From NCBI GenBank assembly GCA_964471865.1, contig CAYYHU010000005.1, positions 26,416-90,415 of the forward strand: a DNA stretch of 64,000 nucleotides, read 5' to 3'. Position 1 is the stretch's first letter; the number at the start of each line of letters is the position of its first letter. The stretch is from CAYMUC01 sp964471865 (GTDB lineage: Bacteria; Actinomycetota; Acidimicrobiia; Acidimicrobiales; Ilumatobacteraceae). Of the stretch, positions 52,586 to 61,231 are shown in pieces. The notes under the pieces were generated by a model. The model was given only the letters and a program-made list of their open reading frames with translations. It had not been told where the DNA came from and did no database searches. The translations under genes were made by a program, and so were the position numbers.

Positions 52586-54019
52586 TCAGTCCGTGCCGGG
52601 ACGTCTTTGCCGCTCGTGTCCCTGGTCCATCGGGTCGCGAGGAGCGCCTGGTGGCATGGTCCGCGCCAGTTCCTCGGCGGTCGGTTCACGCATCTCGCGT
52701 GCTTCGGGAGGCAACAGCGCCATGATGGCCTCCATCAGGCGGTGGGTGTCGACGTCGGGGTCGGGACCTCGCAGTTCGAGGGGATCACCGGCCCGGATTC
52801 GAACCGTGGGCGGGTTGGTCAGGTTCCAGACATGCGGGATCCGCGAATTGCGGGGCCAGACCTGCTCGGTTCCCCACAAACCCACGGGATAGACCGGCGC
52901 CCCGGTGGCCGCCGCCAGACGCGCCGCTCCCCATCGGCCGCGAAGGACCGGGTCGAAAAAGGCCCGTCCTCGGGGGATCGTCCCTTGAGGCATGATCGCC
53001 ACGATGTCGCCGGCATCGAGGGCGGCTTGAGCCTCGGCCAGGGGTTCATCACTTCCGGTGCCCCGTTCGACCCGGATTCCTCCCAGAGCTCGGGCCAAGG
53101 TTCCAATCACCGGGGCGTCGAAGACCTCTTTCTTGCCGAGGAACCGCACGGGACGTCCACGTCGAGCGAAGGCCACCGCCATCGCCGCCACGTCGAAGTA
53201 GCTGCGATGGTTCGCGCACACGATCGCTGGTCCCCGTTCGGGGAGTAGATCCAGATCCACCAGATCGAAACGCACATACGGAAACACCGCCGGATGCGTC
53301 AGCCCCAGGAGCGCCTCTTGGGCCTCCAAGGTCGTTCCCGGCACTTTGGCCACCCCGTCGCGACCGTCGAGGTCTCGGCGAGGCCAACCCCGGGTGAGAG
53401 CCAACGCCTGCAATCTCGCATCGGGATTCACCACACACGGGTGCCCGACCGCCGACAACAGCGGCGCATCGAAAATGCTGTCGCTGTAGGCCCAGCAGTC
53501 CCTCAGGTCGATTCCGTTGGCATCGCACCAGGATCGAACGGCGGTCAGTTTGCCTGCACTCCACACGAAGGGCCCTTCGAGGGTGCCGTCGTAGCATCCG
53601 GAGGCATCGACGCCGTAGCGCGTCGCGATCACATCGTCGAGGCCCAACGCCTCGGCGAAGGCGGTGACGAGATCCCGAGGCGAGGTCGTGGCCACCACGA
53701 CTCGACGTCCGGCTTCGCGGTGGCTGGCGATTTCGGCGGTCACTGCGGCGGGAACCATGGCGAGCAACTCAGGAACTGCGTCGGCCCCGGCGGCACGGAA
53801 CTCCGCCGCTTGACGTCCCCGGGCCAGGGTGACGGCCTGACGGGCCAGGACCATGGCGGGGAGGTTCTCACCGAATGCTTCCACGAGGCCGAACATCCAG
53901 CGCTCGCCAGGGATCTCCCGACCGGCAAGCCCCCGCTGGCGAAGAGCTCGAGCGAGTGCTGGTCCCGTCACCCCACGCACGAGGGTGCGGTCGAGGTCGA
54001 ACACTGCCGCAGCGGCCAT
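52586..54019 (-). CDS. HAD-IB hydrolase fused to PlsC-type acyltransferase
   Basis: 477 residues, two domains. Residues 1-210 form an HAD-IB domain with motif I FDLDRTLV (DxDxT intact), motif II VVATTSPRDL, and motif IV YSDSIFDAPLL, so phosphatase activity is plausible. Residues 250-450 form a PlsC acyltransferase with NHRSYFD (HxxxxD) and MPQGTIPRG. The layout matches mycobacterial bifunctional phosphoserine-phosphatase-like/acylglycerolphosphate acyltransferases. It may dephosphorylate and acylate lipid intermediates in one pathway. It heads a minus-strand run with the Na/phosphate symporter and PhoU-like gene, an unusual pairing. Confidence 0.9.
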   Translation of the reverse strand: MAAAAVFDLDRTLVRGVTGPALARALRQRGLAGREIPGERWMFGLVEAFGENLPAMVLARQAVTLARGRQAAEFRAAGADAVPELLAMVPAAVTAEIASHREAGRRVVVATTSPRDLVTAFAEALGLDDVIATRYGVDASGCYDGTLEGPFVWSAGKLTAVRSWCDANGIDLRDCWAYSDSIFDAPLLSAVGHPCVVNPDARLQALALTRGWPRRDLDGRDGVAKVPGTTLEAQEALLGLTHPAVFPYVRFDLVDLDLLPERGPAIVCANHRSYFDVAAMAVAFARRGRPVRFLGKKEVFDAPVIGTLARALGGIRVERGTGSDEPLAEAQAALDAGDIVAIMPQGTIPRGRAFFDPVLRGRWGAARLAAATGAPVYPVGLWGTEQVWPRNSRIPHVWNLTNPPTVRIRAGDPLELRGPDPDVDTHRLMEAIMALLPPEAREMREPTAEELARTMPPGAPRDPMDQGHERQRRPGTD

Positions 54020-54105
54020 CCAGCCAGGATAGTTCGATCCCTACCGAGGCCTCGCCGGCCCCGATCCGGGTCGCTCAGGGCCCAACTCGTCTCGAGAACG
54101 GGAAA

Positions 54106-54131
54106 GGCCCCGCTTTGGGGGAAGCGGGGCC
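54106..54131. terminator. Strong hairpin in the divergent region before LysR
   Basis: GGCCCCGCTT / AAGCGGGGCC is a perfect 10-bp stem with a 6-base TGGGGG loop, preceded by AAA on the plus strand. It lies between two divergent genes, where a terminator of neither is needed; it may end an unseen small transcript or act as a leader structure. In 54020-54325 I otherwise see only the second hairpin and no gene. Confidence 0.4.
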
Positions 54132-54146
54132 TCTCAACCTGAGCCC

Positions 54147-54165
54147 TGCAGTTGGGGGAACTGCA
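54147..54165. other. Second hairpin in the same divergent region
   Basis: TGCAGTT / AACTGCA, perfect 7-bp stem, GGGGG loop, 15 bases after the first hairpin. The two share the same run-of-G loop, which suggests a common origin or function. Confidence 0.4.
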
Positions 54166-54301
54166 TTCGGACTCTATGAGCGAGTTCTCCCGGGGGGAGG
54201 GATCCCTCGCATCGAGTGTCTCACCCTGGGGGGGATGGGTGACGCACACCGAACATGTGAAAGTATGCACGTTCGTTTGCGATCGGTCAACCTGTAGTTG
54301 G

Positions 54302-54316
54302 CGATGGCCGCTATCG
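54302..54316. promoter_or_regulatory. Imperfect inverted repeat upstream of LysR
   Basis: CGATGGC-c-GCTATCG, one mismatch in 7, ends 9 bases before the LysR ATG. Position suits an autoregulatory site, but symmetry is short and the LysR T-N11-A pattern is not clear. Confidence 0.25.
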
Positions 54317-54325
54317 TTTCTAGAG

Positions 54326-55312
54326 ATGGATCTGCGCCAACTCGCCGCCTTGGTCGCCATTGCCGATCACGGGTCGTTCTCGGCGGCTGCCCGGGCGCTC
54401 TACACCGTTCAGTCCAATGTGTCGGCTCATGTCGCTCGACTCGAACGGGAGCTGGGTGAAACCCTCGTCGACCGGCATGCGGGCGAGTTGACACCGGCGG
54501 GAGCGCTGGTGGTGGAACGGGCTCGGCGGGTGCTTCGTGAACTGGATGACATTCCTGGCGATCTCGCATCAGAACACGAGCAGGTCAGCGGCCAGACGCG
54601 CCTCGGGGTGATCGGAACGACGGCTCGCTGGTTGATGCCCCAGGTCCTGGGGGCCCTGGCACGTCGCCATGGCGCGGTGCGGGTCATCGTGCACGAGGGC
54701 TCGACGTCGAGCCTGCTTCCGATGTTGGTGAGCCGCACGATCGATGCTGCGGTGGTCCATCTTCCCGTCGATGACCCCGAGCTCGACGTGGAGCCGCTCT
54801 TCGCCGAGGATCTGATGCTGCTCACCCACCAAAGTCATCCGCTGTCGGAACGCTCCGAGATCGAGTTGAGCGAACTCGCCGCCCACCCGTTGTTGTTGCC
54901 ACCCCCGGGCACCTCGCTGCGCCGTGTCGTCGATCGGGCGGCATCGGCTCAGAACACGACATTGCGGGTTCAGGCCGAAATCGACGGAGTACGACTGTTG
55001 ACCTCATTGGCCTTCGACGGTTACGGAGCCGCGATCGTGCCTGCGACCGCAGTACCGGGATGGCTGCGTGGCGAGTTTCGTCTCCTCACCGTTCACGGTC
55101 TGCCCCGACGGGTCGTGGGGTGGACTCAACGTCGACGACCAGGCGCGAATGCGGCGACGCGAGCCGCTCAGGCCATCACCCGCGAGATCATCACATCCCG
55201 AGGAGCCCGCCAGGCCGGAGTCCACCCCGACCCCTCGGCGCGCCCTCTGCGAGCCCACGACCGCTCCGATGTCGGCGCATCACACCCGCCGACCACCGAC
55301 GCCGTGTCGTAG
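54326..55312 (+). CDS. LysR-family transcriptional regulator
   Basis: 328 residues from the ATG at 54326. The N-terminal winged HTH is classic LysR (MDLRQLAALVAIADHGSFSA, AARALYTVQSNVSAHVARLE), followed by a periplasmic-binding-like effector domain (LLLPPPGTSLRRVVDRA). The chosen start matches the family exactly; open sequence upstream does not. The C-terminal ~45 residues are Arg/Pro-rich and extra to the family. The carboxyltransferase gene begins 11 bases after its stop, so it may be the regulated partner. Effector unknown. Confidence 0.92.
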   Translation: MDLRQLAALVAIADHGSFSAAARALYTVQSNVSAHVARLERELGETLVDRHAGELTPAGALVVERARRVLRELDDIPGDLASEHEQVSGQTRLGVIGTTARWLMPQVLGALARRHGAVRVIVHEGSTSSLLPMLVSRTIDAAVVHLPVDDPELDVEPLFAEDLMLLTHQSHPLSERSEIELSELAAHPLLLPPPGTSLRRVVDRAASAQNTTLRVQAEIDGVRLLTSLAFDGYGAAIVPATAVPGWLRGEFRLLTVHGLPRRVVGWTQRRRPGANAATRAAQAITREIITSRGARQAGVHPDPSARPLRAHDRSDVGASHPPTTDAVS

Positions 55313-55323
55313 TCTCTTTCGAT

Positions 55324-56670
55324 GTGACCACGCCGCTCGCACTCCAGAACCGACGTCCAGGAGCGGCCCATGCCGACATCCGCGACCTCGGGTCCCGGTC
55401 GGCGGTGTGGATCGAGGTGGGTTCCAGCCGCCGTCATGGGGCGTTGTCCTCGGATGCATCAGCAGTGATCACCCACGCTGCGCTCACCGCCGCCGAGATC
55501 GGCCGCCCACTCGTGATCATCTTGGCGAGTTCGGGAGCCGACATCACCGAGGGCATCGCGGCGCTCCATGGCTGGGGGGAAGCAGCCCGAGCGCTCACGG
55601 TCTGTTCGGGACGCGTGCCCGTGATCATCATCGTGGACGGCCCCGCCGTCTCGGGGCCGGCGCTCCTTCTCGGCTTGGCCGATTTCGTGGTCATGACCCA
55701 GAGTTCGTATGCCTTCGTATCGGGCCCCACGATGGTGGCCGAATTCACCGGCGTTCCCGTCGACACCACCGAACTCGGTGGCGCGGCGATCCATCAGCGC
55801 ACCTCAGGGGCAGCATCACTGGTGGTCTCGGACCGCGACAGCGCCATCGAGGCCGTCGAAGAACTGCTGGGATTTCTACCCGACAACGCCGATGAACTTC
55901 CCGAGCAGATCCTCACCGATGACGATCCTGAGCGCCCCACTCCCGAGGCGGGCGCATGCCTGCCCACGACCGCGACGGGAAGTTACGACGTTCGTGACGT
56001 CATACGAGCACTCGCGGATGATTCCTGGTTCCTCGAACTGCGGGGATCGTGGGCTGCGAACTGTGTGACGGGTTTCGCCTCGATCGGCGGTCACGTGGTG
56101 GGGATCGTGGCCAACCAGCCTGTCTCCCTCGCAGGAACCCTCGATATTCCGGCCTCGCAGAAGGCCGCCCGTTTCGTGGCTTTCTGCGACGCGTTCAACA
56201 TCGCGCTGGTGACCTTGGTCGATACGCCGGGCTTCTATCCCGGTAAGGACCTCGAGTGGCGCGGCATGATCCGCCATGGCGCCCAACTGGTCTTCGCCTA
56301 TGCTCGTGCGTCGGTTGCCCGTATCTGCGTGATCCTGCGCAAGAGCTACGGCGGCGCCTACATCGTCATGGACTCCAAGACCATGGGGAACGATCTCTGT
56401 CTCGCCTGGCCGGGCGCCGAACTCGCCGTCATGGGTGCCGGCCAAGCCGCCGCGATCCTGCAACGCCGAGCCAGCCCGGATGAGCGCGCCGCATTCGAAG
56501 CCGACTACACCGAACGACTTCTCAACCCGTACGTGGCCGCGGAACGGGGCCTCGTGGACGCGGTGATCGAGCCGGGCGAGACGCGCAGCGTGATCGCGGG
56601 AGCCCTCGATGCTCTCGTGGACAAACGGGAACGTCTCAGCGGACGAAAGCACGACAACACGCCGTTGTGA
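55324..56670 (+). CDS. Acyl-CoA carboxylase carboxyltransferase (beta) subunit-like protein
   Basis: 448 residues from a GTG. Two crotonase-like halves as in propionyl/acetyl-CoA carboxylase beta subunits. The second half is well conserved: VDTPGFYPGKDLEWRGMIRHG, KSYGGAYIVMDSKTMGNDL, and MGAGQAAAILQRR. The first half has lost part of its usual oxyanion loop (DGPAVSGPALLLGLAD where PccB has a Gly-rich GPCAGGA turn), and the protein lacks ~60 N-terminal residues. No biotin carboxylase or biotin-carrier gene is nearby. It transfers carboxyl from carboxybiotin to an acyl-CoA; substrate unknown. Confidence 0.88.
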   Translation: MTTPLALQNRRPGAAHADIRDLGSRSAVWIEVGSSRRHGALSSDASAVITHAALTAAEIGRPLVIILASSGADITEGIAALHGWGEAARALTVCSGRVPVIIIVDGPAVSGPALLLGLADFVVMTQSSYAFVSGPTMVAEFTGVPVDTTELGGAAIHQRTSGAASLVVSDRDSAIEAVEELLGFLPDNADELPEQILTDDDPERPTPEAGACLPTTATGSYDVRDVIRALADDSWFLELRGSWAANCVTGFASIGGHVVGIVANQPVSLAGTLDIPASQKAARFVAFCDAFNIALVTLVDTPGFYPGKDLEWRGMIRHGAQLVFAYARASVARICVILRKSYGGAYIVMDSKTMGNDLCLAWPGAELAVMGAGQAAAILQRRASPDERAAFEADYTERLLNPYVAAERGLVDAVIEPGETRSVIAGALDALVDKRERLSGRKHDNTPL

Positions 56671-56791
56671 GTGTCGAGTGATCTCAGCGACGCCCACAAC
56701 GGCGGCGTCACCAGCCACGTCGACTCCGCTCAGACGACGCTCGGTCCTGCGACCCGAGATGAGAGCCACGCCACCTGGGCACCGGTCTGTC

Positions 56792-57553
56792 TCAGGTCCA
56801 CCGTCCGCGAAGATCCTGGCGGTACAGATCCGAAAAGACCGCGAATAGGTCACCGTGGTGTTCGGCCAACTCGTCGGGCCGTCCGAAGAACTCTTCGGTG
56901 ACCACGGCGAAGAACTCCCCGCGATCGGTCGCCGCCTCGCGTCGGGGTACCGGGGACGCCGACTCCGTCATCTCGGCATGGACCCGGGCACAGACCGCTA
57001 CGAAGCGCTGCCGACGCTGCGCATCCCCGACCTGGGGCGCGACCCCGTCGAGGATGCCGTCGTACATGTCGAGTTGATGAGCGAATTCATGGATCACCAC
57101 GTTGCGAGGCGACCGAACCCGTCGAGCATCGCCTCGGGCCTGGGCCCATGAGATCAACACCGGTCCCCCGGCCTGAGCGAGACCCCCCACCCGTTCGGGG
57201 CTGTCGGTGGTGACCTGGCCGACATTGCCTCTCATCGGTCGCGGACCCCGCAACACCACCGTCGACGGATGCACGATCACCGGCCCGGTGCGGGCATAGG
57301 GCTCGAGAGGTCCTCGGGTGTCGACGTCCCATCCCAAGAGCAACACACAGGCCTGAGCCGCGATCAGCATCGACATGTCGGTGGTGACCTCCACCCCCCG
57401 GGCCCCTTCGATGCGATGGTGGTGCATGAACCGCTGCGCCAAGGCCACCAGGCGGTCCCGTTCGTCATCGTGAAGGATCGGCCACAGAGACCATGCCGAG
57501 CTCAGAACTAGTTCCCACTGCGCCTCGGTAACGGCGAATCGGCGGCGCCACAC
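56792..57553 (-). CDS. MtfA-like zinc peptidase (M90)
   Basis: 253 residues with the MtfA/DgsA-anti-repressor peptidase pattern. HEFAHQLDMYDG holds the zinc motif HExxH, and TEEFFGRPDELAEHHGDLFAVFSDLY is the conserved tail with the third ligand candidate Glu. MtfA in enterobacteria is an aminopeptidase-like enzyme that senses the glucose regulator Mlc, which actinobacteria lack, so the partner is unknown here. It is convergent with the carboxyltransferase and divergent from citrate synthase. Confidence 0.9.
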   Translation of the reverse strand: MWRRRFAVTEAQWELVLSSAWSLWPILHDDERDRLVALAQRFMHHHRIEGARGVEVTTDMSMLIAAQACVLLLGWDVDTRGPLEPYARTGPVIVHPSTVVLRGPRPMRGNVGQVTTDSPERVGGLAQAGGPVLISWAQARGDARRVRSPRNVVIHEFAHQLDMYDGILDGVAPQVGDAQRRQRFVAVCARVHAEMTESASPVPRREAATDRGEFFAVVTEEFFGRPDELAEHHGDLFAVFSDLYRQDLRGRWT

Positions 57554-57720
57554 CCCGCCAGTGTGCCCTGTTCACGCTGGGATCCGACGGCGTCACGCCC
57601 TGCGGCTAGGAGTCCTAAGGCCGAACTGATCTATCCTCGCCCGGCGGGGAGGAAGCCCCACACACCATCACCACGACGTCGACTGGCGTCGCCCGATCAC
57701 GAGCGAAGGGGACGAGCAAG

Positions 57721-58986
57721 GTGCCCGACACCATCACGATCACCGACGACCGCACCGGCAAGCAGGTCACGGTCCCGATCACCGACGGGGTGTTCCCGTC
57801 CTCGGCGCTTCGGGAGCTCGACCCCGACCTGCGCATGTACGACCCGGCGTATCTGTCGACGGCGGCCTGCCGGTCGGGAATCACCTACCTCGACGGAGAC
57901 GCCGGCATCCTGCGCTACGGCGGCTATCCGATCGAACAACTCGCAGAGAGTTCGACCTACCTCGAAGTCGCGTATCTCTTGATGCACGGCGAACTGCCCA
58001 CCGAGGCCCAACTCGCCACCTGGAGCCACGACGTCACGCATCACACCTTCATCCACGAAAACATGCGCAAGCGCTTCGTGGACGGGTTCCACTACGACGC
58101 CCACCCGATGGGCATGTTCGTCTCGGCGCTCGCGGCGCTCGGCACCTTCTACCCCGATGCCAAGGACGTCTTCGACGACGAGTCTCGTCACAAGCAGGTC
58201 CTGCGCCTGATCGGCAAGACCCCGACCTTGGCCGCCATGTGTTACCGGTTCTCGGTGGGTCTGCCCTTCAATTACCCCAACAACGATCTCTCCTACGCCG
58301 CCAACTTCTTGAACATGATGTGGAAGATCGGCGACTACGAGGTGCATCCGGCTCTCGAACGGGCCATGGACGTGTTGTTCATCCTTCATGCCGATCACGA
58401 GCAGAACTGCGGCACCACCGCGATGCGGGTCGTGGGTTCGAGCCAGGCCGATCCGTATTCGGCGGCTGCAGCGGCAGCCTCGGCGTTGTACGGGCCCCTG
58501 CACGGTGGCGCCAACGAGGCCGTGGTACGCATGCTCACCGATATCGGTTCGATCGACAACGTCGAAGCCTTCGTCGGAGACGTCAAGGCCGGTAAGGGCC
58601 GTTTGATGGGCTTTGGACACCGGGTCTACAAGAACTACGACCCCCGGGCCGCCATCATCAAGCGGACCGCATACGAGGTCTTCGAAGTCACCGGGGTCAA
58701 CCCGTTGCTCGATATCGCGCTCAAGCTCGAAGAGGTCGCGCTGAGCGACGACTACTTCGTGTCGCGCAAGCTGTACCCCAACGTCGACTTCTATTCCGGT
58801 CTCATCTATCAGGCGCTCGGGTTCCCGGTGGACATGTTCACCGTGTTGTTCGCCATTCCGCGCACCGCCGGCTGGTTGGCTCACTGGACCGAGCTTCTCG
58901 GTGACAAAGAGCAAAAGATCAGCCGTCCTCGCCAGTGGTACACGGGTCCCGACACTCGCGACTACGTGCCCATCGCTCAGCGCTGA
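57721..58986 (+). CDS. gltA: Citrate synthase
   Basis: 421 residues from GTG with an upstream AAGGGGA ribosome binding site. Catalytic residues of type II citrate synthase are present: His in LHGGANEAVV, His in FGHRVYKNYDPRA, and Asp in YPNVDFYSGLIYQALG. It condenses acetyl-CoA and oxaloacetate, opening the TCA cycle. The window also holds aconitase and enzymes feeding 2-oxoglutarate use (gltBD), giving a partial TCA-nitrogen set. The 167-base leader holds the promoter, but no clear operator. Confidence 0.96.
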   Translation: MPDTITITDDRTGKQVTVPITDGVFPSSALRELDPDLRMYDPAYLSTAACRSGITYLDGDAGILRYGGYPIEQLAESSTYLEVAYLLMHGELPTEAQLATWSHDVTHHTFIHENMRKRFVDGFHYDAHPMGMFVSALAALGTFYPDAKDVFDDESRHKQVLRLIGKTPTLAAMCYRFSVGLPFNYPNNDLSYAANFLNMMWKIGDYEVHPALERAMDVLFILHADHEQNCGTTAMRVVGSSQADPYSAAAAAASALYGPLHGGANEAVVRMLTDIGSIDNVEAFVGDVKAGKGRLMGFGHRVYKNYDPRAAIIKRTAYEVFEVTGVNPLLDIALKLEEVALSDDYFVSRKLYPNVDFYSGLIYQALGFPVDMFTVLFAIPRTAGWLAHWTELLGDKEQKISRPRQWYTGPDTRDYVPIAQR

Positions 58987-59018
58987 GACGCGTCGTCACC
59001 ACGACGACACGGTGTCAC

Positions 59019-59044
59019 GAGTCCGCAGCCTCGGCTGCGGGCTC
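59019..59044. terminator. Bidirectional terminator hairpin between citrate synthase and quinone oxidoreductase
   Basis: CCGCAGCC / GGCTGCGG, a perfect 8-bp repeat with a 2-base spacer, extended by GAG/CTC on the outside. It lies between two converging genes, the usual site for a shared terminator; it has no long U tract. Confidence 0.45.
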
Positions 59045-59059
59045 GTTGCGCGTCCGGGG

Positions 59060-60046
59060 TCAGATCGTGAGCAGGATCTTGCCGATGTTCGCGTTCGCCG
59101 CCATCCGCCGATGAGCCTCTGCGGCCTGCGCCAACGGGAACGTCGTATCGATCACCGGGCGAAGTGCGCCGGTGTCGAACAGACCGAGCATCTCGGCCGC
59201 GAAGCGCCGGGTGAGAGCCACCTTCTCTTCGAGGGGACGGGCCCGCAACGTGGTTCCGATCCACCGTGAACGCCGAGCCATCAGCAGTCCGACATCGACG
59301 CTGACCGCTCCCCCACTCATGAGACCCACCTGCATGATCGTGCCGCGATCGGCCACGAGACGCAGGTTTCGGGCGATCTCGTCACCACCGACGACATCGA
59401 GAATCACATCGAATCCACCCGGTACGACCTCACGAGCCGAGCTCGCCCAATCATGGGGTGAGCGCTCGAGGACCACATCGGCTCCCAGAGCCTCACAGGC
59501 CGCCATCTTGGATGCCGAACACGTCACCGCGACCCGAGCGCCGATCGCTCGAGCGATCTGAATGGCTGCGGTCCCCACCCCCGAAGCACCAGCATGCACG
59601 AGAGCGAACCGTCCACTGGTCAAGCCGCCTTGGACCACCAGGGCGTCCCAGGCCGTGAGGAACACCTCAGGGATCGCTGCGGCCTCCTCGAGGGGCACCG
59701 AGGCCGGAACGGCGAGGAGTTGGCGTTCATGTACTGCGATGCGCTCGGCGTAGCCGCCACCGGCGTCGATGGCCATGACCCGATCGCCCGGTGTCCACAT
59801 CCGGACGCGGTCACCCACCGCTGCGACGACCCCGGAGAATTCGAGGCCCGGAATCTCAGGGCGGGTATCGCTGGGTATCCGACGCGGATCGGGATAGTGA
59901 CCGCTGCGCTGCAGCAGATCGGCACGGTTCACCCCGGCTGCGGCGATATCGACGAGAACCTCATCGGGTCCGACCACCGGGTCGGGCACCTCGACGAGTT
60001 CGAGGACCTCGGGGCCGCCGTACTGGGACAACACGATCGCTTGCAC
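59060..60046 (-). CDS. Quinone oxidoreductase (zinc-less MDR family)
   Basis: 328 residues from a GTG. Medium-chain reductase of the NADPH:quinone oxidoreductase type: it lacks the zinc-binding GHE and has GVNRADLLQRSG, GLEFSGVVAAVG, and the NADPH loop HAGASGVGTAAIQIA. It reduces quinones or alpha,beta-unsaturated carbonyls. Sequence continues open upstream into the acyl-CoA dehydrogenase region in this frame but is not gene-like there; the family start fits this GTG. It is divergent from the acyl-CoA dehydrogenase by 45 bases. Confidence 0.93.
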   Translation of the reverse strand: MQAIVLSQYGGPEVLELVEVPDPVVGPDEVLVDIAAAGVNRADLLQRSGHYPDPRRIPSDTRPEIPGLEFSGVVAAVGDRVRMWTPGDRVMAIDAGGGYAERIAVHERQLLAVPASVPLEEAAAIPEVFLTAWDALVVQGGLTSGRFALVHAGASGVGTAAIQIARAIGARVAVTCSASKMAACEALGADVVLERSPHDWASSAREVVPGGFDVILDVVGGDEIARNLRLVADRGTIMQVGLMSGGAVSVDVGLLMARRSRWIGTTLRARPLEEKVALTRRFAAEMLGLFDTGALRPVIDTTFPLAQAAEAHRRMAANANIGKILLTI

Positions 60047-60091
60047 CGCGCGGACCCTACACGGCCTCGTCATAGGTCCTACGATGAGGCG

Positions 60092-61216
60092 ATGGCCGAG
60101 GTGTCGCTGAACTTCGCATGGACCGCTGAGCAGACCGAATTGCGTGAACGAGCCCGCAAGGTGGCCACCGAGGCGGTGAACCGCTACGGACGCTCCAACG
60201 ACTCGTGGATTCAGGGCTATTCGCCCGAGTTCTCCCGAGAACTCGCGGCGCATGGCTGGATCGGCATGACCTGGCCCGAATCCTTCGGCGGGGGTGGACG
60301 ACCCCCGATCGAGCGTCTCATCGTGGCCGAAGAGATGATCGCAGCAGGTGCGCCGGTGGCGGCGTCGTGGTTCGGTGACCGTCAGATGGGTCCGACGCTG
60401 ATGACTTACGGCACCGCTGAACAACAGGCCCGCTACCTCCCTGAAATCCTCGAAGGGGCCGTCACCTGGTGTATCGGGATGAGTGAACCCAACTCGGGAT
60501 CCGATCTCGCGTCGTTGACGACCTCGGCGTTGCGCGATGGCGATCGCTGGATCATCAACGGTCAGAAGATCTGGACGAGCTTTGGAGCTCAAGCCGACTA
60601 CTGCTACCTGATCTGCCGGACATCGAACGACGGTCCACCCCATGCGGGAATCTCCGAGATCATCGTCCCCATGGACACTCCCGGAATCGAAGTCCGTCCG
60701 ATTCGCGACATGGTGGACCATCGCCACTTCTGTGAGGTCTTCTTCACCGATGCAGCCGTTCCGGTGGACAACCTCGTTGGAGTCGAAGGCAACGCGTTCA
60801 AACAGACGATGCGCCAACTCGAACACGAACGTGGTGGCATCGACCGACTCGTCTCGAATCGGGCGCTCTATCAGATGGCCCTCGAGCATGCCGACCTGAC
60901 CGACCCTCGAGTGCGTCAAGAAGTCGCTCGCCTCGAAACCGGTTACCGGCTCGGACGCATCCTGGTGGCCCGTGAGGTGCTCGGACAAGCTCCCCCCGGG
61001 TTCTCGGCTGCGACCAAATGCTTCTGCACCGAACACGAACAGCAGGTCGCCGACTTCGTGGCTCGCACCATGGGTCCCTCGGCCACCCTGTGGGACCCAT
61101 TGAGCGCCGGAGTGGCCTACAGCCCGGGGTACACGATCATGGGGGGAACCTCGAATGTCATGCGCAACATCCTGGGTGAACGGGTCCTGGGTCTTCCTCG
61201 CGAACCCTTGCGCTGA
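60092..61216 (+). CDS. Acyl-CoA dehydrogenase
   Basis: 374 residues. FAD-dependent acyl-CoA dehydrogenase: CIGMSEPNSGSDLASLTTSA (the CTEPxxGSD-like motif), IINGQKIWTSFGAQADYCYL, and C-terminal YTIMGGTSNVMRNILGERVLGLPRE. The catalytic base is not identifiable by motif alone. It oxidises an acyl-CoA at alpha-beta. The MBL-fold gene starts 15 bases after it and an aldo/keto reductase after that, so the three may form one operon. Confidence 0.93.
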   Translation: MAEVSLNFAWTAEQTELRERARKVATEAVNRYGRSNDSWIQGYSPEFSRELAAHGWIGMTWPESFGGGGRPPIERLIVAEEMIAAGAPVAASWFGDRQMGPTLMTYGTAEQQARYLPEILEGAVTWCIGMSEPNSGSDLASLTTSALRDGDRWIINGQKIWTSFGAQADYCYLICRTSNDGPPHAGISEIIVPMDTPGIEVRPIRDMVDHRHFCEVFFTDAAVPVDNLVGVEGNAFKQTMRQLEHERGGIDRLVSNRALYQMALEHADLTDPRVRQEVARLETGYRLGRILVAREVLGQAPPGFSAATKCFCTEHEQQVADFVARTMGPSATLWDPLSAGVAYSPGYTIMGGTSNVMRNILGERVLGLPREPLR

Positions 61217-61231
61217 GCGGGCTCGTCCCTC

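Noticed and set aside
57600..57720. Operator for citrate synthase (TAGGA-TCCTA-like repeat near 57607)
   Set aside because: Only five bases per arm around an odd centre; too short to support.
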